13,967 nt of DNA from RGIG4074 sp964459165 (GCA_964459165.1 CAYWKM010000044.1:1-13967), one strand, 5' to 3'. Positions 1-7,269 are shown, counted from the first letter of the stretch. A program made the numbers and translations. Notes: generated by a model not told the origin, from the sequence alone.

Positions 1-689
1 TCGTCGTCATCGTGGTGATGATGTTCGTGCTCGTGTTCTTCTTCGTCGCGGGCGTGCTGTTCCGCCGCAAGTTTCACGAGCTCCGCTTTCAGCGTATCCT
101 CATTCTGCATCGCCTTCAAAATATCTTTGCCGTCGAGCTGTCCCCAATCGGTGGTAACGAGCGAGGCGACGGCGTTGCGTTCGCGCAGCATGGCGACGAC
201 TGCGGAAAGCTTTTCTTCGGAAATATTGGCGGTATGACTTAAAACGATGCAGTTCGCGTTTTCTATCTGGTTATTGAAAAACTCGCCGAAATTCTTCATA
301 TACATCTTGCACTTATTCGCGTCTACGACGGTGCAGAACGTATTCAATTCCGCTCTTTCGAGATTCGCCCTCTCCACGGCGGCGATAACGTCGGAAAGCT
401 TGCCTACGCCGGAGGGCTCGATAACGATCCGATCGGGATCGTACTCCTTAGAAACCTGTCTGAGCGCTTTTGCAAAATCGCCTACGAGCGAACAACAAAT
501 ACATCCCGAATTCATTTCGGTAATATTGACGCCTGCGTCCTTTAAAAAGCCCCCGTCGATACCGATCTCGCCAAATTCGTTTTCGATGAGTACGACTTTT
601 TCTCCTGCGTAAGCCTCTTGAATGAGTTTTTTGATGAGCGTAGTCTTGCCTGCGCCCAAAAAACCGGAAAAAATATCTATCTTCGTCAT
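1..689 (-). CDS. CobW/COG0523 family GTP-binding protein, N-terminal part (3' end cut by the window edge)
   Basis: This is a G3E-class P-loop GTPase of the CobW/UreG/HypB group, a cytoplasmic family that delivers metals to target proteins. The 229 visible codons start MTKIDIFSGFLGAGKTT. Walker A is GFLGAGKT (residues 9-16), the family CxCC metal motif is C63-I-C65-C66, E91-P-S-G follows, and TVVDA is at 120-124. The normal NKxD guanine-specificity motif is not seen; the equivalent position reads VLSHT (149-153). From about residue 212 the chain becomes rich in His, Glu and Asp, a metal-binding linker typical of COG0523, and then leaves the window. AGAGAGGT at 700-707 sits 10 bases before the ATG. 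The gene lies 102 bases downstream of the M29 aminopeptidase, so shared transcription is possible; only a weak promoter-like TTTAAA-N16-TATATA (755-782) is seen in the gap. Family is certain. The metal and the partner protein are unknown. Confidence 0.9.
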   Translation of the reverse strand, partial: MTKIDIFSGFLGAGKTTLIKKLIQEAYAGEKVVLIENEFGEIGIDGGFLKDAGVNITEMNSGCICCSLVGDFAKALRQVSKEYDPDRIVIEPSGVGKLSDVIAAVERANLERAELNTFCTVVDANKCKMYMKNFGEFFNNQIENANCIVLSHTANISEEKLSAVVAMLRERNAVASLVTTDWGQLDGKDILKAMQNEDTLKAELVKLAAEQHARDEEEHEHEHHHHDDD

Positions 690-728
690 AATCAATAACA
701 CCTCTCTTTTCAACCGTTCCGCGGACTT

Positions 729-736
729 ACCTCCTT
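729..736 (-). promoter_or_regulatory. Orphan Shine-Dalgarno-like sequence in the leader of the CobW gene
   Basis: The minus strand reads AAGGAGGT, a full match to the anti-SD, 40 bases before the CobW-family ATG. No ATG, GTG or TTG lies 4-12 bases after it. The nearest in-frame TTG is about 15 bases away. The weaker AGAGAGGT at 700-707 is better placed for the ATG at 689. It could be a standby ribosome site or chance. Confidence 0.3.
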
Positions 737-791
737 CACGCAGAACCCGATTTATATATACCGTAAAAAACGACTTTTTAAACGTTTGACT

Positions 792-2024
792 TTAAAAATC
801 GATCGCCCAGCCGCCGTTCTCAAAGATCTGAACCCTCTCTCCGCTCTCGGTCACGCCGACGATGCTTAAATCTTCCGATCCGATCATGAAATCGACGTGA
901 ATCGTCGAATCGTTGATTCCCTTCTTCACACATTCTTCCTTCGTCATATTCTCGTACCCTTCGAGGCAATTCGTAAACCCGCTTCCGAGCGCGAGATGAC
1001 AGCTTGCGTTCTCGTCGAACAGCGTATTGTAGAAGAGGACGCCCGTATTGTTTATGGGAGAATCGAAAGGAATCAAAGCGCATTCGCCTAACATACAGGC
1101 GTTTTCGTCCATATGGATCATTTTTTCGAGGAGCTCCTGTCCCTTCTCCGCTTTCACTTCTACCGCTCTGCCCTTTTCAAAACGGACGGAGAAGTTTTCG
1201 ATGAGCTGACCTTGATAGGAGAGGGGCTTCGTCGAATAGACGATTCCTTCGGCTTCGCCCGCCTTCGGAGAGGTGAAAATCTCCTCGCTGGGAATATTCG
1301 GATTGAAATAGCGACCGTCCATGGTATATTCGCCGCCGCCCATAAAGTTGCAGCCCTTGACGAGTCCGACTTTAAAGTCCGTTCCGTTTGCGCTTTTATA
1401 TTCGAGCGAAGTTAAATGGAGGGAGTTGAGATAATCGCACTTTCTTCCCAGATCGTCGTTGTGCCTTGCCCATTCCTTAACGGGATCGGCTCCGTCCGCA
1501 CGGGAGGTATAAAGAATGGTATCCCAAAGCTTTTCCACCGCCTGATTGACGTTGAGCGAAGGAAAAATTTTCTTTGCCCACGCCTTGCCCGGAACGGCGG
1601 CGATACACCACTGATGTTTGTTGTCGATCGCGTCGCGGTAAGGCTTTTGGATTTTTTTCTGTTCGGCGAGCGCTTTGCTTATCTTTTCGATATCCACGCC
1701 GTTGAGCCCGTCCGGGTCGCTCGATTCGATAAACAGCCTCGCCGGAAGACGCTCCGCCATATATTTGAGTTTTTCCTCCGCCCATGAGGTCACCTTGGAA
1801 AGGTTTTCGAGCGTCTTATATTTTGCATTGAGGCGGGAAACGGGCTGATGCGTCCATTCCACGTATACATTGGCGGCGCCCGCGCGGTAAAGCTCTTCGA
1901 CGACGAGCTCGACAAATTCCGGTTGATCGAGTTCCGCCGTAACGAACACGTCCTGCCCTTTCTTTACGTTTAATCCGCACTTGGCGATGAGTCTTGCATA
2001 TTTTTTTAATTGTGTCTTCGTCAT
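792..2024 (-). CDS. Family M29 aminopeptidase (AmpS/PepS/AmpT type)
   Basis: This 410-residue cytoplasmic metallo-aminopeptidase removes N-terminal amino acids from peptides using two metal ions. The length matches the family. M29 motifs run in order: NIPSEE (243-248), LGE with E314, DENASCH with H343, and the C-terminal HVD (H376, D378). These match the metal ligands described for Thermus AmpT. The tyrosine that follows the first His by seven residues in that enzyme appears to be F350 here. The start MTKTQLKKYARL is preceded by AAGGAG at a normal distance and by a good promoter at 2057-2086. No clear terminator follows, so transcription may continue into the CobW gene. The assignment is firm. 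Peptide specificity cannot be read from sequence. Confidence 0.93.
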   Translation of the reverse strand: MTKTQLKKYARLIAKCGLNVKKGQDVFVTAELDQPEFVELVVEELYRAGAANVYVEWTHQPVSRLNAKYKTLENLSKVTSWAEEKLKYMAERLPARLFIESSDPDGLNGVDIEKISKALAEQKKIQKPYRDAIDNKHQWCIAAVPGKAWAKKIFPSLNVNQAVEKLWDTILYTSRADGADPVKEWARHNDDLGRKCDYLNSLHLTSLEYKSANGTDFKVGLVKGCNFMGGGEYTMDGRYFNPNIPSEEIFTSPKAGEAEGIVYSTKPLSYQGQLIENFSVRFEKGRAVEVKAEKGQELLEKMIHMDENACMLGECALIPFDSPINNTGVLFYNTLFDENASCHLALGSGFTNCLEGYENMTKEECVKKGINDSTIHVDFMIGSEDLSIVGVTESGERVQIFENGGWAIDF

Positions 2025-2056
2025 GATTTTTTCTCCTTGATTTTCTTTGCGGCTCC

Positions 2057-2086
2057 ATTATACACGAATCGAAAGCTTCAAGTCAA
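2057..2086 (-). promoter_or_regulatory. Sigma-A promoter of the M29 aminopeptidase gene
   Basis: On the minus strand, TTGACT (2081-2086), an 18-base spacer, then TATAAT (2057-2062). The predicted start site gives a leader of about 25 bases before the ATG at 2024, with AAGGAG in it. Confidence 0.8.
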
Positions 2087-2160
2087 ATATTTGAAAAGAA
2101 AAACAAAATTTGTTTGCGTTTCGCCCCGTTCGCTCTTCCTTCCTTTCCGTTTCAAACGGA

Positions 2161-2201
2161 TAAAAGAAAAGAGGAATGAATTTTTCCTTCATGCCTCTTC
2201 T
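2161..2201 (-). terminator. Probable intrinsic terminator after the VanZ-like gene
   Basis: The arms AAGAGGAATGAA (2169-2180) and TTCATGCCTCTT (2188-2199) pair over 12 positions with one mismatch, around a 7-base loop. Read on the minus strand, the stem is followed by TTCTTTT. It sits about 20 bases past the VanZ-like stop codon and before the next promoter, as expected at an operon end. Confidence 0.6.
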
Positions 2202-2221
2202 TTCAAGCTTATCGGAAGGAC

Positions 2222-2761
2222 TTACTCTTTTTCCCCTTCTTCCTTTGCGCTCCTTCTCCTACGGATCGCGACGGCGCGCACGATGAAAAACACGCCGAGA
2301 GAAAGAATCGCGCCCGTGAAAGCTCCGCCGATATCGAGAAGCGCATCGAGGGGAGAGGGGCCTCTGTTCACGCTGATGTTCTGTATCGCGAGTTCGTCGA
2401 AAAAAGGAAGGACGACGGCGTACAGCGCGGGAATAAAACAGAATTTTATCGCGAGAGAAAAGGTTTCCCTTTGAAAGGAAAAGGAGAGATACGCGCAAAA
2501 AAGAGAAACGCCTAAGATCGCGTATTCGGTAAAATGCGCTAATTTTCGTACGAAATGCTCGGAGACGGTCACCCCTTTCCCTTCGGGGACGAATGCGTCC
2601 ACGACGTCCTGCAGAATTTCCGTAACGATCTCGCTCTTTTCGGAAGAAGTCGCCCCGTCGTCCAGAGAATTGGAAATGATCCAAGCCGTAACGCCCAAAA
2701 CAATCAAGATGAAAAGGACGCGGACAATCCGTACGGCAATTTGTTTCTTTTTATCGTTCAT
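2222..2761 (-). CDS. VanZ-like integral membrane protein
   Basis: This 179-residue protein has hydrophobic segments at about 11-29, 77-93, 103-119 and 140-165, and a basic and acidic C-terminal tail (RRRRSAKEEGEKE). The VanZ-family core is present: VRKLAHFTEY (71-80, conserved K, H and EY) and FFDELAIQ (119-126) with the conserved DE. VanZ of the vancomycin cluster gives low-level teicoplanin resistance by an unknown mechanism, but most VanZ-like proteins lie outside resistance clusters. No van genes are visible here, so a resistance role should not be assumed. The gene starts 10 bases after the FAD dehydrogenase stop with only a weak SD-like AAGAATG before it, which suggests translational coupling. 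A probable terminator follows. Family is clear, function unknown. Confidence 0.85.
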   Translation of the reverse strand: MNDKKKQIAVRIVRVLFILIVLGVTAWIISNSLDDGATSSEKSEIVTEILQDVVDAFVPEGKGVTVSEHFVRKLAHFTEYAILGVSLFCAYLSFSFQRETFSLAIKFCFIPALYAVVLPFFDELAIQNISVNRGPSPLDALLDIGGAFTGAILSLGVFFIVRAVAIRRRRSAKEEGEKE

Positions 2762-2771
2762 ATTTTCATTC

Positions 2772-4160
2772 TTAAACGAGAGCCCTGCCCATGAGCACGC
2801 CCATCACGGAAGCCATCATGAGTCCCCTCGTCCAACCGGAGGAATCGCCGAGGCAATGCAGTCCCTTTACGTTCGTATTGAAGTTCTCGTCCATCTTGAT
2901 GCGATTGGAATAAAATTTAAGCTCGGGCGAATATAGGAGCGTCTCGTAAGAAGCGAAGCCGGGGACGACTTTATCCATCGCCTGAATAAAATGGATGATG
3001 TTCGTCATGGCGCGATAAGGCATAGCCGCCGTGATATCGCCCGCAACCGCGTCGGGAAGCGTCGGACGAACGTTCGACTGCGAAAGCTCCCTCTGCCACG
3101 TTCTCTTGCCCTCGAGAATGTCGCCGTAACGCTGAACGAGGATTTTCCCCGCGCCGAGCATATTGGTGAGCTCCCCGATCTTTTGCGCGTAGGCGATCGG
3201 CTGATTGAAGGGTACGGTAAAGTTATGAGAACAGAGAATGGAAAGATTCGTATTCTGCGATTTGATATCCTTATAGGAATGCCCGTTGACGACGGCGAGA
3301 TTATTGTCGTAATTTTCTTGACTGACGAAACCGCCGGGGTTCTGACAAAACGTCCTCACCTTATTGCGGAAGGGATCGGGATAACCGATGAGCTTGGACT
3401 CGTAAAGGACCTCGTTCACCTTCTCCATGACCTCGTTTCTCACCTCGACTCTCACGCCGATATCGACGGTGCCCGGCTCGTGCGCGATATCGTGTTCGGC
3501 GCAGATCTTTTCCAGCCAATCGGCTCCCCTCCTTCCTGTCGCGATGACGGTATGTTCGGCATAAATTTCAAGCGAGCCTTCCTTATTCACGAGATAGACG
3601 CCGCGGCAGACGTCCCCTTCGAGAATGATATTCGAGCACTCGTAGCCGAAGAAGATCTCGACGCCGTTCTGTAAAAGATACCGCTCGATTTCATAATAGA
3701 GCTTTTGCGCCTTTTCCGTGCCGAGATGGCGAATGGGACAATCGACGAGCTTGAGTCCGGCGGAAATCGCGTTGCGCCTGATCTCCTTTTTGGCCTCCTC
3801 GTTCCCCAAGCCTTCGACGTGCGAATCCGCGCCGAATTCAAGATAGATCTTATCGGCGTAATCGATCGTTTCCTGCGCCTTTTCGGCGCCGATCAGATCG
3901 GGAAGATTTCCGCCGACCTCGTAGCTCAAAGAGAGCTTTCCGTCGGAAAACGCGCCGGCGCCCGAAAAGCCCGTCGTGATATGGCAATACGGCTTGCAAT
4001 TCATGCATTTTTTCGTCTTGATTTTCGGACAGAAGCGTTCTTCCACCGGTTTTCCTTTTTCCGCGATTACTATTTTTTTCTTCGAGCCCTTCTTCAACAT
4101 TTCAAGAGCGGTAAAAATACCGGCGGGACCCGCGCCGATAATAACAACGTCACAATTCAT
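2772..4160 (-). CDS. FAD-dependent dehydrogenase of the uncharacterised COG2509 type
   Basis: This is a 462-residue soluble flavoprotein. The N-terminal FAD-binding Rossmann fold has GAGPAG (9-14) and the ribose-binding acidic residue E35. A four-cysteine cluster (C44, C52, C55, C59) follows, leading into GFSGAGAFSDGKLS (64-77), a typical COG2509 segment. VIATGRRG (near 205-215) is the conserved loop, and LGDSSGWTRG near the C-terminus is the second FAD contact. The cysteines could hold a metal or Fe-S cluster, though that is inference. The family has no well-established substrate; older annotations call members NAD/FAD-utilising dehydrogenases. The ATG at 4160 has AGGA upstream and its own promoter at 4192-4220. 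It is the first gene of an operon with the VanZ-like gene. Family assignment is confident, reaction unknown. Confidence 0.87.
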   Translation of the reverse strand: MNCDVVIIGAGPAGIFTALEMLKKGSKKKIVIAEKGKPVEERFCPKIKTKKCMNCKPYCHITTGFSGAGAFSDGKLSLSYEVGGNLPDLIGAEKAQETIDYADKIYLEFGADSHVEGLGNEEAKKEIRRNAISAGLKLVDCPIRHLGTEKAQKLYYEIERYLLQNGVEIFFGYECSNIILEGDVCRGVYLVNKEGSLEIYAEHTVIATGRRGADWLEKICAEHDIAHEPGTVDIGVRVEVRNEVMEKVNEVLYESKLIGYPDPFRNKVRTFCQNPGGFVSQENYDNNLAVVNGHSYKDIKSQNTNLSILCSHNFTVPFNQPIAYAQKIGELTNMLGAGKILVQRYGDILEGKRTWQRELSQSNVRPTLPDAVAGDITAAMPYRAMTNIIHFIQAMDKVVPGFASYETLLYSPELKFYSNRIKMDENFNTNVKGLHCLGDSSGWTRGLMMASVMGVLMGRALV

Positions 4161-4191
4161 TTTTGTTCCTACTGTCTATTTCGTTACGATC

Positions 4192-4220
4192 ATCATAACA
4201 TAAATCTTTTCTTTTTTCAA
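4192..4220 (-). promoter_or_regulatory. Sigma-A promoter of the COG2509-VanZ operon
   Basis: On the minus strand, TTGAAA (4215-4220), a 17-base spacer, then TATGAT (4192-4197) with an extended TGT in front. It lies in the 71-base gap after nrdG. No terminator is visible after nrdG, so some read-through from nrdDG is possible. Confidence 0.7.
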
Positions 4221-4231
4221 TAAGAAACGCC

Positions 4232-4762
4232 TCATTCTTTGTAAAATAAAATAATTTTCTTCCGAAATCTCGAAGCGTTCATATCGATGATTCTCTGATT
4301 GGAAGAGCCGCGGAATTTTAAAGAGATATCGTAGAGCTCCTCTTCAAACCTTCCGTCCACGAGAACGTCGACGAGAGAGAGCATCTCCTCCGTGCATTCC
4401 GTATTCATGCGTTCCTCGCGAAAGCCTTTTAAATCCTCCCTCAGCGTATTCCCCGTATAGCACCAAATATCCTTTTGCGGATATCTCTCCCTGACGCTCT
4501 TTAAAAAGGGCAAAAGTCCCCTCTGATTGACGGGTTCGAACGGTTCGCCGCCGAGAAGGGAAAGTCCTCGGATATAGCTTAAATCGAGCTCGGAAAAAAT
4601 CTCCTCCCGCGCCTCTTCCGCAAAAAGCTTTCCGTAGGAAAAATCCCAGGCGACCTCGTTAAAACAGCCCCGACAATGATGCGTGCAGCCGGAGACAAAG
4701 AGGGAAACTCTTACCCCTTCTCCGTTGGCGATATCGCATTTTTTTATCACTGCGTAATTCAT
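4232..4762 (-). CDS. nrdG: Anaerobic ribonucleoside-triphosphate reductase activating protein (radical SAM)
   Basis: NrdG uses a [4Fe-4S] cluster and S-adenosylmethionine to put the glycyl radical on NrdD, under anaerobic conditions in the cytoplasm. The 176-residue protein has the radical-SAM triad C26-xxx-C30-xx-C33 within SGCTHHCRGCFN, the SAM-binding GGEP (71-74), and the NrdG-typical VLVDGRFEEEL (133-143). The length is slightly above the 154 residues of the E. coli protein. The start has a strong AAGGAG. It lies 88 bases after nrdD in the same direction and almost certainly shares its transcript. A perfect-stem hairpin lies between them (4799-4833). Confidence 0.95.
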   Translation of the reverse strand: MNYAVIKKCDIANGEGVRVSLFVSGCTHHCRGCFNEVAWDFSYGKLFAEEAREEIFSELDLSYIRGLSLLGGEPFEPVNQRGLLPFLKSVRERYPQKDIWCYTGNTLREDLKGFREERMNTECTEEMLSLVDVLVDGRFEEELYDISLKFRGSSNQRIIDMNASRFRKKIILFYKE

Positions 4763-4798
4763 AAATTCTCCTTGCGCCGCTCCCCTTAAACGCGAAGA

Positions 4799-4833
4799 CG
4801 CCCTTCCTCATTTTTCAAGAAAAGGGAAAGGCG
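4799..4833 (-). other. Hairpin between nrdD and nrdG
   Basis: CGCCTTTCC and GGAAGGGCG pair over nine bases (one G-U) across a 17-base loop. The loop itself can form TTTT/AAAA pairs. No U-run follows on the transcript, so it is not a standard terminator. It may stabilise or cleave the mRNA, or set the NrdD:NrdG ratio. Confidence 0.5.
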
Positions 4834-4850
4834 ATCTTTCGTGTCGTATC

Positions 4851-7025
4851 TTACAAATGTAATACTCTGTCTTTGATTTCCTGCGTTCTTCCTTGATTCC
4901 AGAACTGCGTGCCGATGTAACCGCAGGTGCGACGGGCGACGTTCAGCTTCGTCTGATCGCGGTTCTTGCACTTGGGACATTCCCATACGAGCTTGCCGTC
5001 TTCGTCTGTCTCGATGCGGATCTCTCCGTCAAAGCCGCAAACCTGACAGTAATCGCTCTTGGTATTCAGCTCTGCGTACATGATATTCTCGTAGATAAAC
5101 TTCATGACCTCGAGAACCGCGGGAATATTATTCTGCATATTGGGAACCTCTACATAAGAGATGGCTCCTCCGGGAGAGAGACGCTGGAACTCCGATTCGA
5201 ATTTCAGCTTCGTAAACGCGTCGATCTGCTCGGTCACGTGAACGTGATAGCTGTTCGTAATATAATTTTTATCCGTAATGCCGGGGATGACGCCGAACCG
5301 CGTCTGTAAAGCCTTTGCAAATTTATACGTCGTGCTCTCTAACGGCGTGCCGTAGAGAGAAAAATCGATATTTTCCTTCTCTTTCCATTCTTTGCATTTG
5401 TCGTTCATATGCTGCATGACGCTTAAAGCGAAAGGTTTCGCTTCCTCGTCCGTATGCGATTTGCCCGTCATATATTTCACGCACTCGTACAATCCGGCAT
5501 AGCCCAAGGAAATGGTGGAATAACCGCCGTATAAGAGCTTGTCGATAGGCTCTCCCTTCTTTAATCTTGCAAGCGCGCCGTTCTGCCAGAGAATGGGAGC
5601 GGCGTCGGAAAGCGTGCCCTTCAAACGGTTGTGTCTGCACATGAGCGCTTTATAGCAAAGCTCGAGACGGGAATCGAAAATTTCCCAAAACTTCTCAAAA
5701 TCCCCGCCGGAAGACAGCGCGACGTCGGGCAGATTGATGGTGACGACGCCCTGATTGAATCTGCCGTAGTACTGCGGCTTTCCTTCTTCGTTGATATAGG
5801 GAGTTAAGAAGCTCCTGCAACCCATACAGGTATAGCAATGCCCCTCGCCGTTTTTATCGACTTTATATTCGAGCATTTTCTTTTCCGAAATATAGTCGGG
5901 AACCATTCGTTTCGCCGTACATTCGGCGGCCAGCTTCGTAAGATACCAATATTTGCTGCCTTCCCGAACGTTGTCCTCTTCGAGCACGTAAATGAGCTTG
6001 GGAAAAGCGGGCGTGATCCATACGCCGGCTTCGTTCTTTACGCCCTGAATCCGTTGCTGAAGCGTCTCCTCGATGATCATGGCGAGGTCCGCCCTCTCGC
6101 TCTCGCTCCTCGCCTCGCCGAGATACATGAACACCGTGACGAACGGAGCCTGACCGTTTGTGGTAAGAAGGGTCACGACCTGATACTGAATCATCTGAAC
6201 GCCCTTTCTGATCTCTTCGCGCAGTCTCTTTTCCGAAACTTCATGAATGATCTTTTCGTCGGATACACCGGCGAGGGCAAACTCTTCCGCAACCTCCTTT
6301 CGAATCTTCTTTCTGCTGACTTCGACGAAGGGAGCGAGGTGAGTGAGAGAGATGCTCTGCCCGCCGTATTGGTTGGAAGCGACCTGCGCGATGATCTGCG
6401 TGGAAATATTGCACGCGGTGGAAAAGCTGTGCGGTCTTTCAATCATCGTGCCGGAAATGACGGTGCCGTTTTGGAGCATATCCTCAAGGTTTACGAGATC
6501 GCAATTGTGCATATGCTGAGCGAAATAATCCGCGTCGTGAAAGTGAATAATGCCCTCGTTATGCGCCCTCACGATATCTGCGGGGAGCAAAATACGCGAA
6601 GTGATATCCTTGGAAACCTCGCCCGCCATATAATCGCGCTGAACGCTGTTCACCGTAGGATTCTTATTGGAATTCTCCTGCTTGACCTCCTCGTTATTGC
6701 ATTCGATGAGCGAGAGAATCTTGTCGTCCGTCGTATTGGAAAAGCGCACCATGTTCCTCGTATAGCGGTAAGTGATATATTTTCTCGCCAGCGCGAACTT
6801 TTTCGCTCCCATAAGCTGGTCTTCGACCATATCCTGAATTTCCTCTACGTTGACGGCTCTGGGCATTCCTTTGCAAATTTCCATGACGGCCTTCGAAACG
6901 CCGACGATTTCCTCCTCGGTAAATCTGTCCTGAATGGACACCTCCTTATTCGCCTTTCTGATGGCGTTTTCGATTTTCGTCACGTCGAAGGGAACTTCCT
7001 GCCCGCTTCTTTTGATAATTTTCAT
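4851..7025 (-). CDS. nrdD: Anaerobic ribonucleoside-triphosphate reductase, class III
   Basis: NrdD reduces ribonucleoside triphosphates to dNTPs using an oxygen-sensitive glycyl radical. The 724-residue protein starts MKIIKRSGQEVPFD, an ATP-cone allosteric domain spanning about 1-95. HNCDLVNL carries C175 and MGCRS carries C403, equivalent to the active-site cysteines of E. coli NrdD. A four-cysteine zinc site follows (C660, C663, C683, C686), and the radical loop RRTCGYIG places the radical on G702. An ATG nine codons upstream (7052) is open in frame but lies between the -10 and the predicted start site and has no SD. The ATG at 7025 has GAGAGGTA at 7031-7038 and begins at the normal ATP-cone residue. 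nrdG follows. Two NrdR-box-like sites overlap the promoter. Confidence 0.96.
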   Translation of the reverse strand: MKIIKRSGQEVPFDVTKIENAIRKANKEVSIQDRFTEEEIVGVSKAVMEICKGMPRAVNVEEIQDMVEDQLMGAKKFALARKYITYRYTRNMVRFSNTTDDKILSLIECNNEEVKQENSNKNPTVNSVQRDYMAGEVSKDITSRILLPADIVRAHNEGIIHFHDADYFAQHMHNCDLVNLEDMLQNGTVISGTMIERPHSFSTACNISTQIIAQVASNQYGGQSISLTHLAPFVEVSRKKIRKEVAEEFALAGVSDEKIIHEVSEKRLREEIRKGVQMIQYQVVTLLTTNGQAPFVTVFMYLGEARSESERADLAMIIEETLQQRIQGVKNEAGVWITPAFPKLIYVLEEDNVREGSKYWYLTKLAAECTAKRMVPDYISEKKMLEYKVDKNGEGHCYTCMGCRSFLTPYINEEGKPQYYGRFNQGVVTINLPDVALSSGGDFEKFWEIFDSRLELCYKALMCRHNRLKGTLSDAAPILWQNGALARLKKGEPIDKLLYGGYSTISLGYAGLYECVKYMTGKSHTDEEAKPFALSVMQHMNDKCKEWKEKENIDFSLYGTPLESTTYKFAKALQTRFGVIPGITDKNYITNSYHVHVTEQIDAFTKLKFESEFQRLSPGGAISYVEVPNMQNNIPAVLEVMKFIYENIMYAELNTKSDYCQVCGFDGEIRIETDEDGKLVWECPKCKNRDQTKLNVARRTCGYIGTQFWNQGRTQEIKDRVLHL

Positions 7026-7030
7026 CCTTC

Positions 7031-7038
7031 TACCTCTC
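7031..7038 (-). promoter_or_regulatory. Ribosome binding site that fixes the nrdD start
   Basis: GAGAGGTA ends five bases before the ATG at 7025. The in-frame ATG at 7052 has no such site and would be upstream of the predicted mRNA start, so the shorter protein is preferred. Confidence 0.75.
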
Positions 7039-7053
7039 TTTTTTATCTCCATT

Positions 7054-7083
7054 AGTATACACTATATTTTGTACGAATGTCAA
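7054..7083 (-). promoter_or_regulatory. nrdD: Sigma-A promoter of nrdDG
   Basis: On the minus strand, a perfect TTGACA -35 (7078-7083), an 18-base spacer, then TATACT (7054-7059). The predicted start site is near 7047. A/T-rich tracts lie upstream (7107-7165). The spacer contains one NrdR-like box and the second box lies just upstream of the -35. Confidence 0.78.
7059..7074. promoter_or_regulatory. Putative NrdR box, promoter-proximal
   Basis: ACACTATATTTTGTAC matches the palindromic NrdR consensus acaCwAtATaTwGtgt, as I recall it, at 13 of 16 positions, including the conserved central bases. It fills the spacer between -35 and -10 of the nrdD promoter, where a bound repressor would block RNA polymerase. 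NrdR is an ATP-cone repressor of ribonucleotide reductase genes in many bacteria; its gene is not in this window. Confidence 0.7.
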
Positions 7084-7091
7084 GCGTTAGA

Positions 7092-7107
7092 GCACAAAAT
7101 ATGGTAA
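7092..7107. promoter_or_regulatory. Putative NrdR box, distal
   Basis: GCACAAAATATGGTAA matches the NrdR consensus at about 11 of 16 positions. It begins 33 bases from the proximal box, close to the three helical turns usual for paired NrdR boxes. The -35 lies between the two. Weaker alone than the first site; the pairing raises confidence. Confidence 0.55.
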
Positions 7108-7192
7108 AATTAAATATGATATCTCTTTTCTTTTTTTTCTCTCTTATATTAAAAAAAATAATAGCTCCCGTCTTTTTTCGTCCTTTACACGA

Positions 7193-7234
7193 CAAAAAAG
7201 GAAGTCCGGCGTTTTTACCGGACTTCCCTTTTTG
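7193..7234 (-). terminator. Strong intrinsic terminator after the ABC transporter gene
   Basis: GGAAGTCCGG (7200-7209) and CCGGACTTCC (7218-7227) form a perfect 10-bp stem with an 8-base loop. On the minus strand six T follow the stem. The A and T runs on both sides would also let it work in the other direction, but no plus-strand gene feeds into it. It ends the operon that begins at 11930. Confidence 0.92.
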
Positions 7235-7269
7235 TTCCGCAAGGAGAATTCTGCGGCGATTCTTCGGCT

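Noticed and set aside
771..800. Terminator after the M29 aminopeptidase in the AAAAA/TTTTT-rich stretch
   Set aside because: Only short A/T stems with bulges form and no clean U-tail follows.
2222..2761. VanZ-like gene as evidence of a glycopeptide resistance cluster
   Set aside because: No van ligase, dehydrogenase, dipeptidase or two-component genes are nearby; VanZ-like proteins are common outside such clusters.
2991..3674. Plus-strand open frame of 227 codons opposite the COG2509 gene
   Set aside because: Shadow of a gene with clear FAD-binding motifs; no initiation signals.
7025..7052. Nine-codon N-terminal extension of NrdD from the ATG at 7052
   Set aside because: That ATG lies upstream of the predicted transcription start, lacks an SD, and the ATP cone normally begins at the ATG at 7025.
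5838..7055. Long plus-strand open frame of 405 codons opposite nrdD
   Set aside because: It is antisense to a gene with all NrdD catalytic motifs, has no SD or promoter and resembles no family. Such frames stay open here because of codon use in the sense gene.
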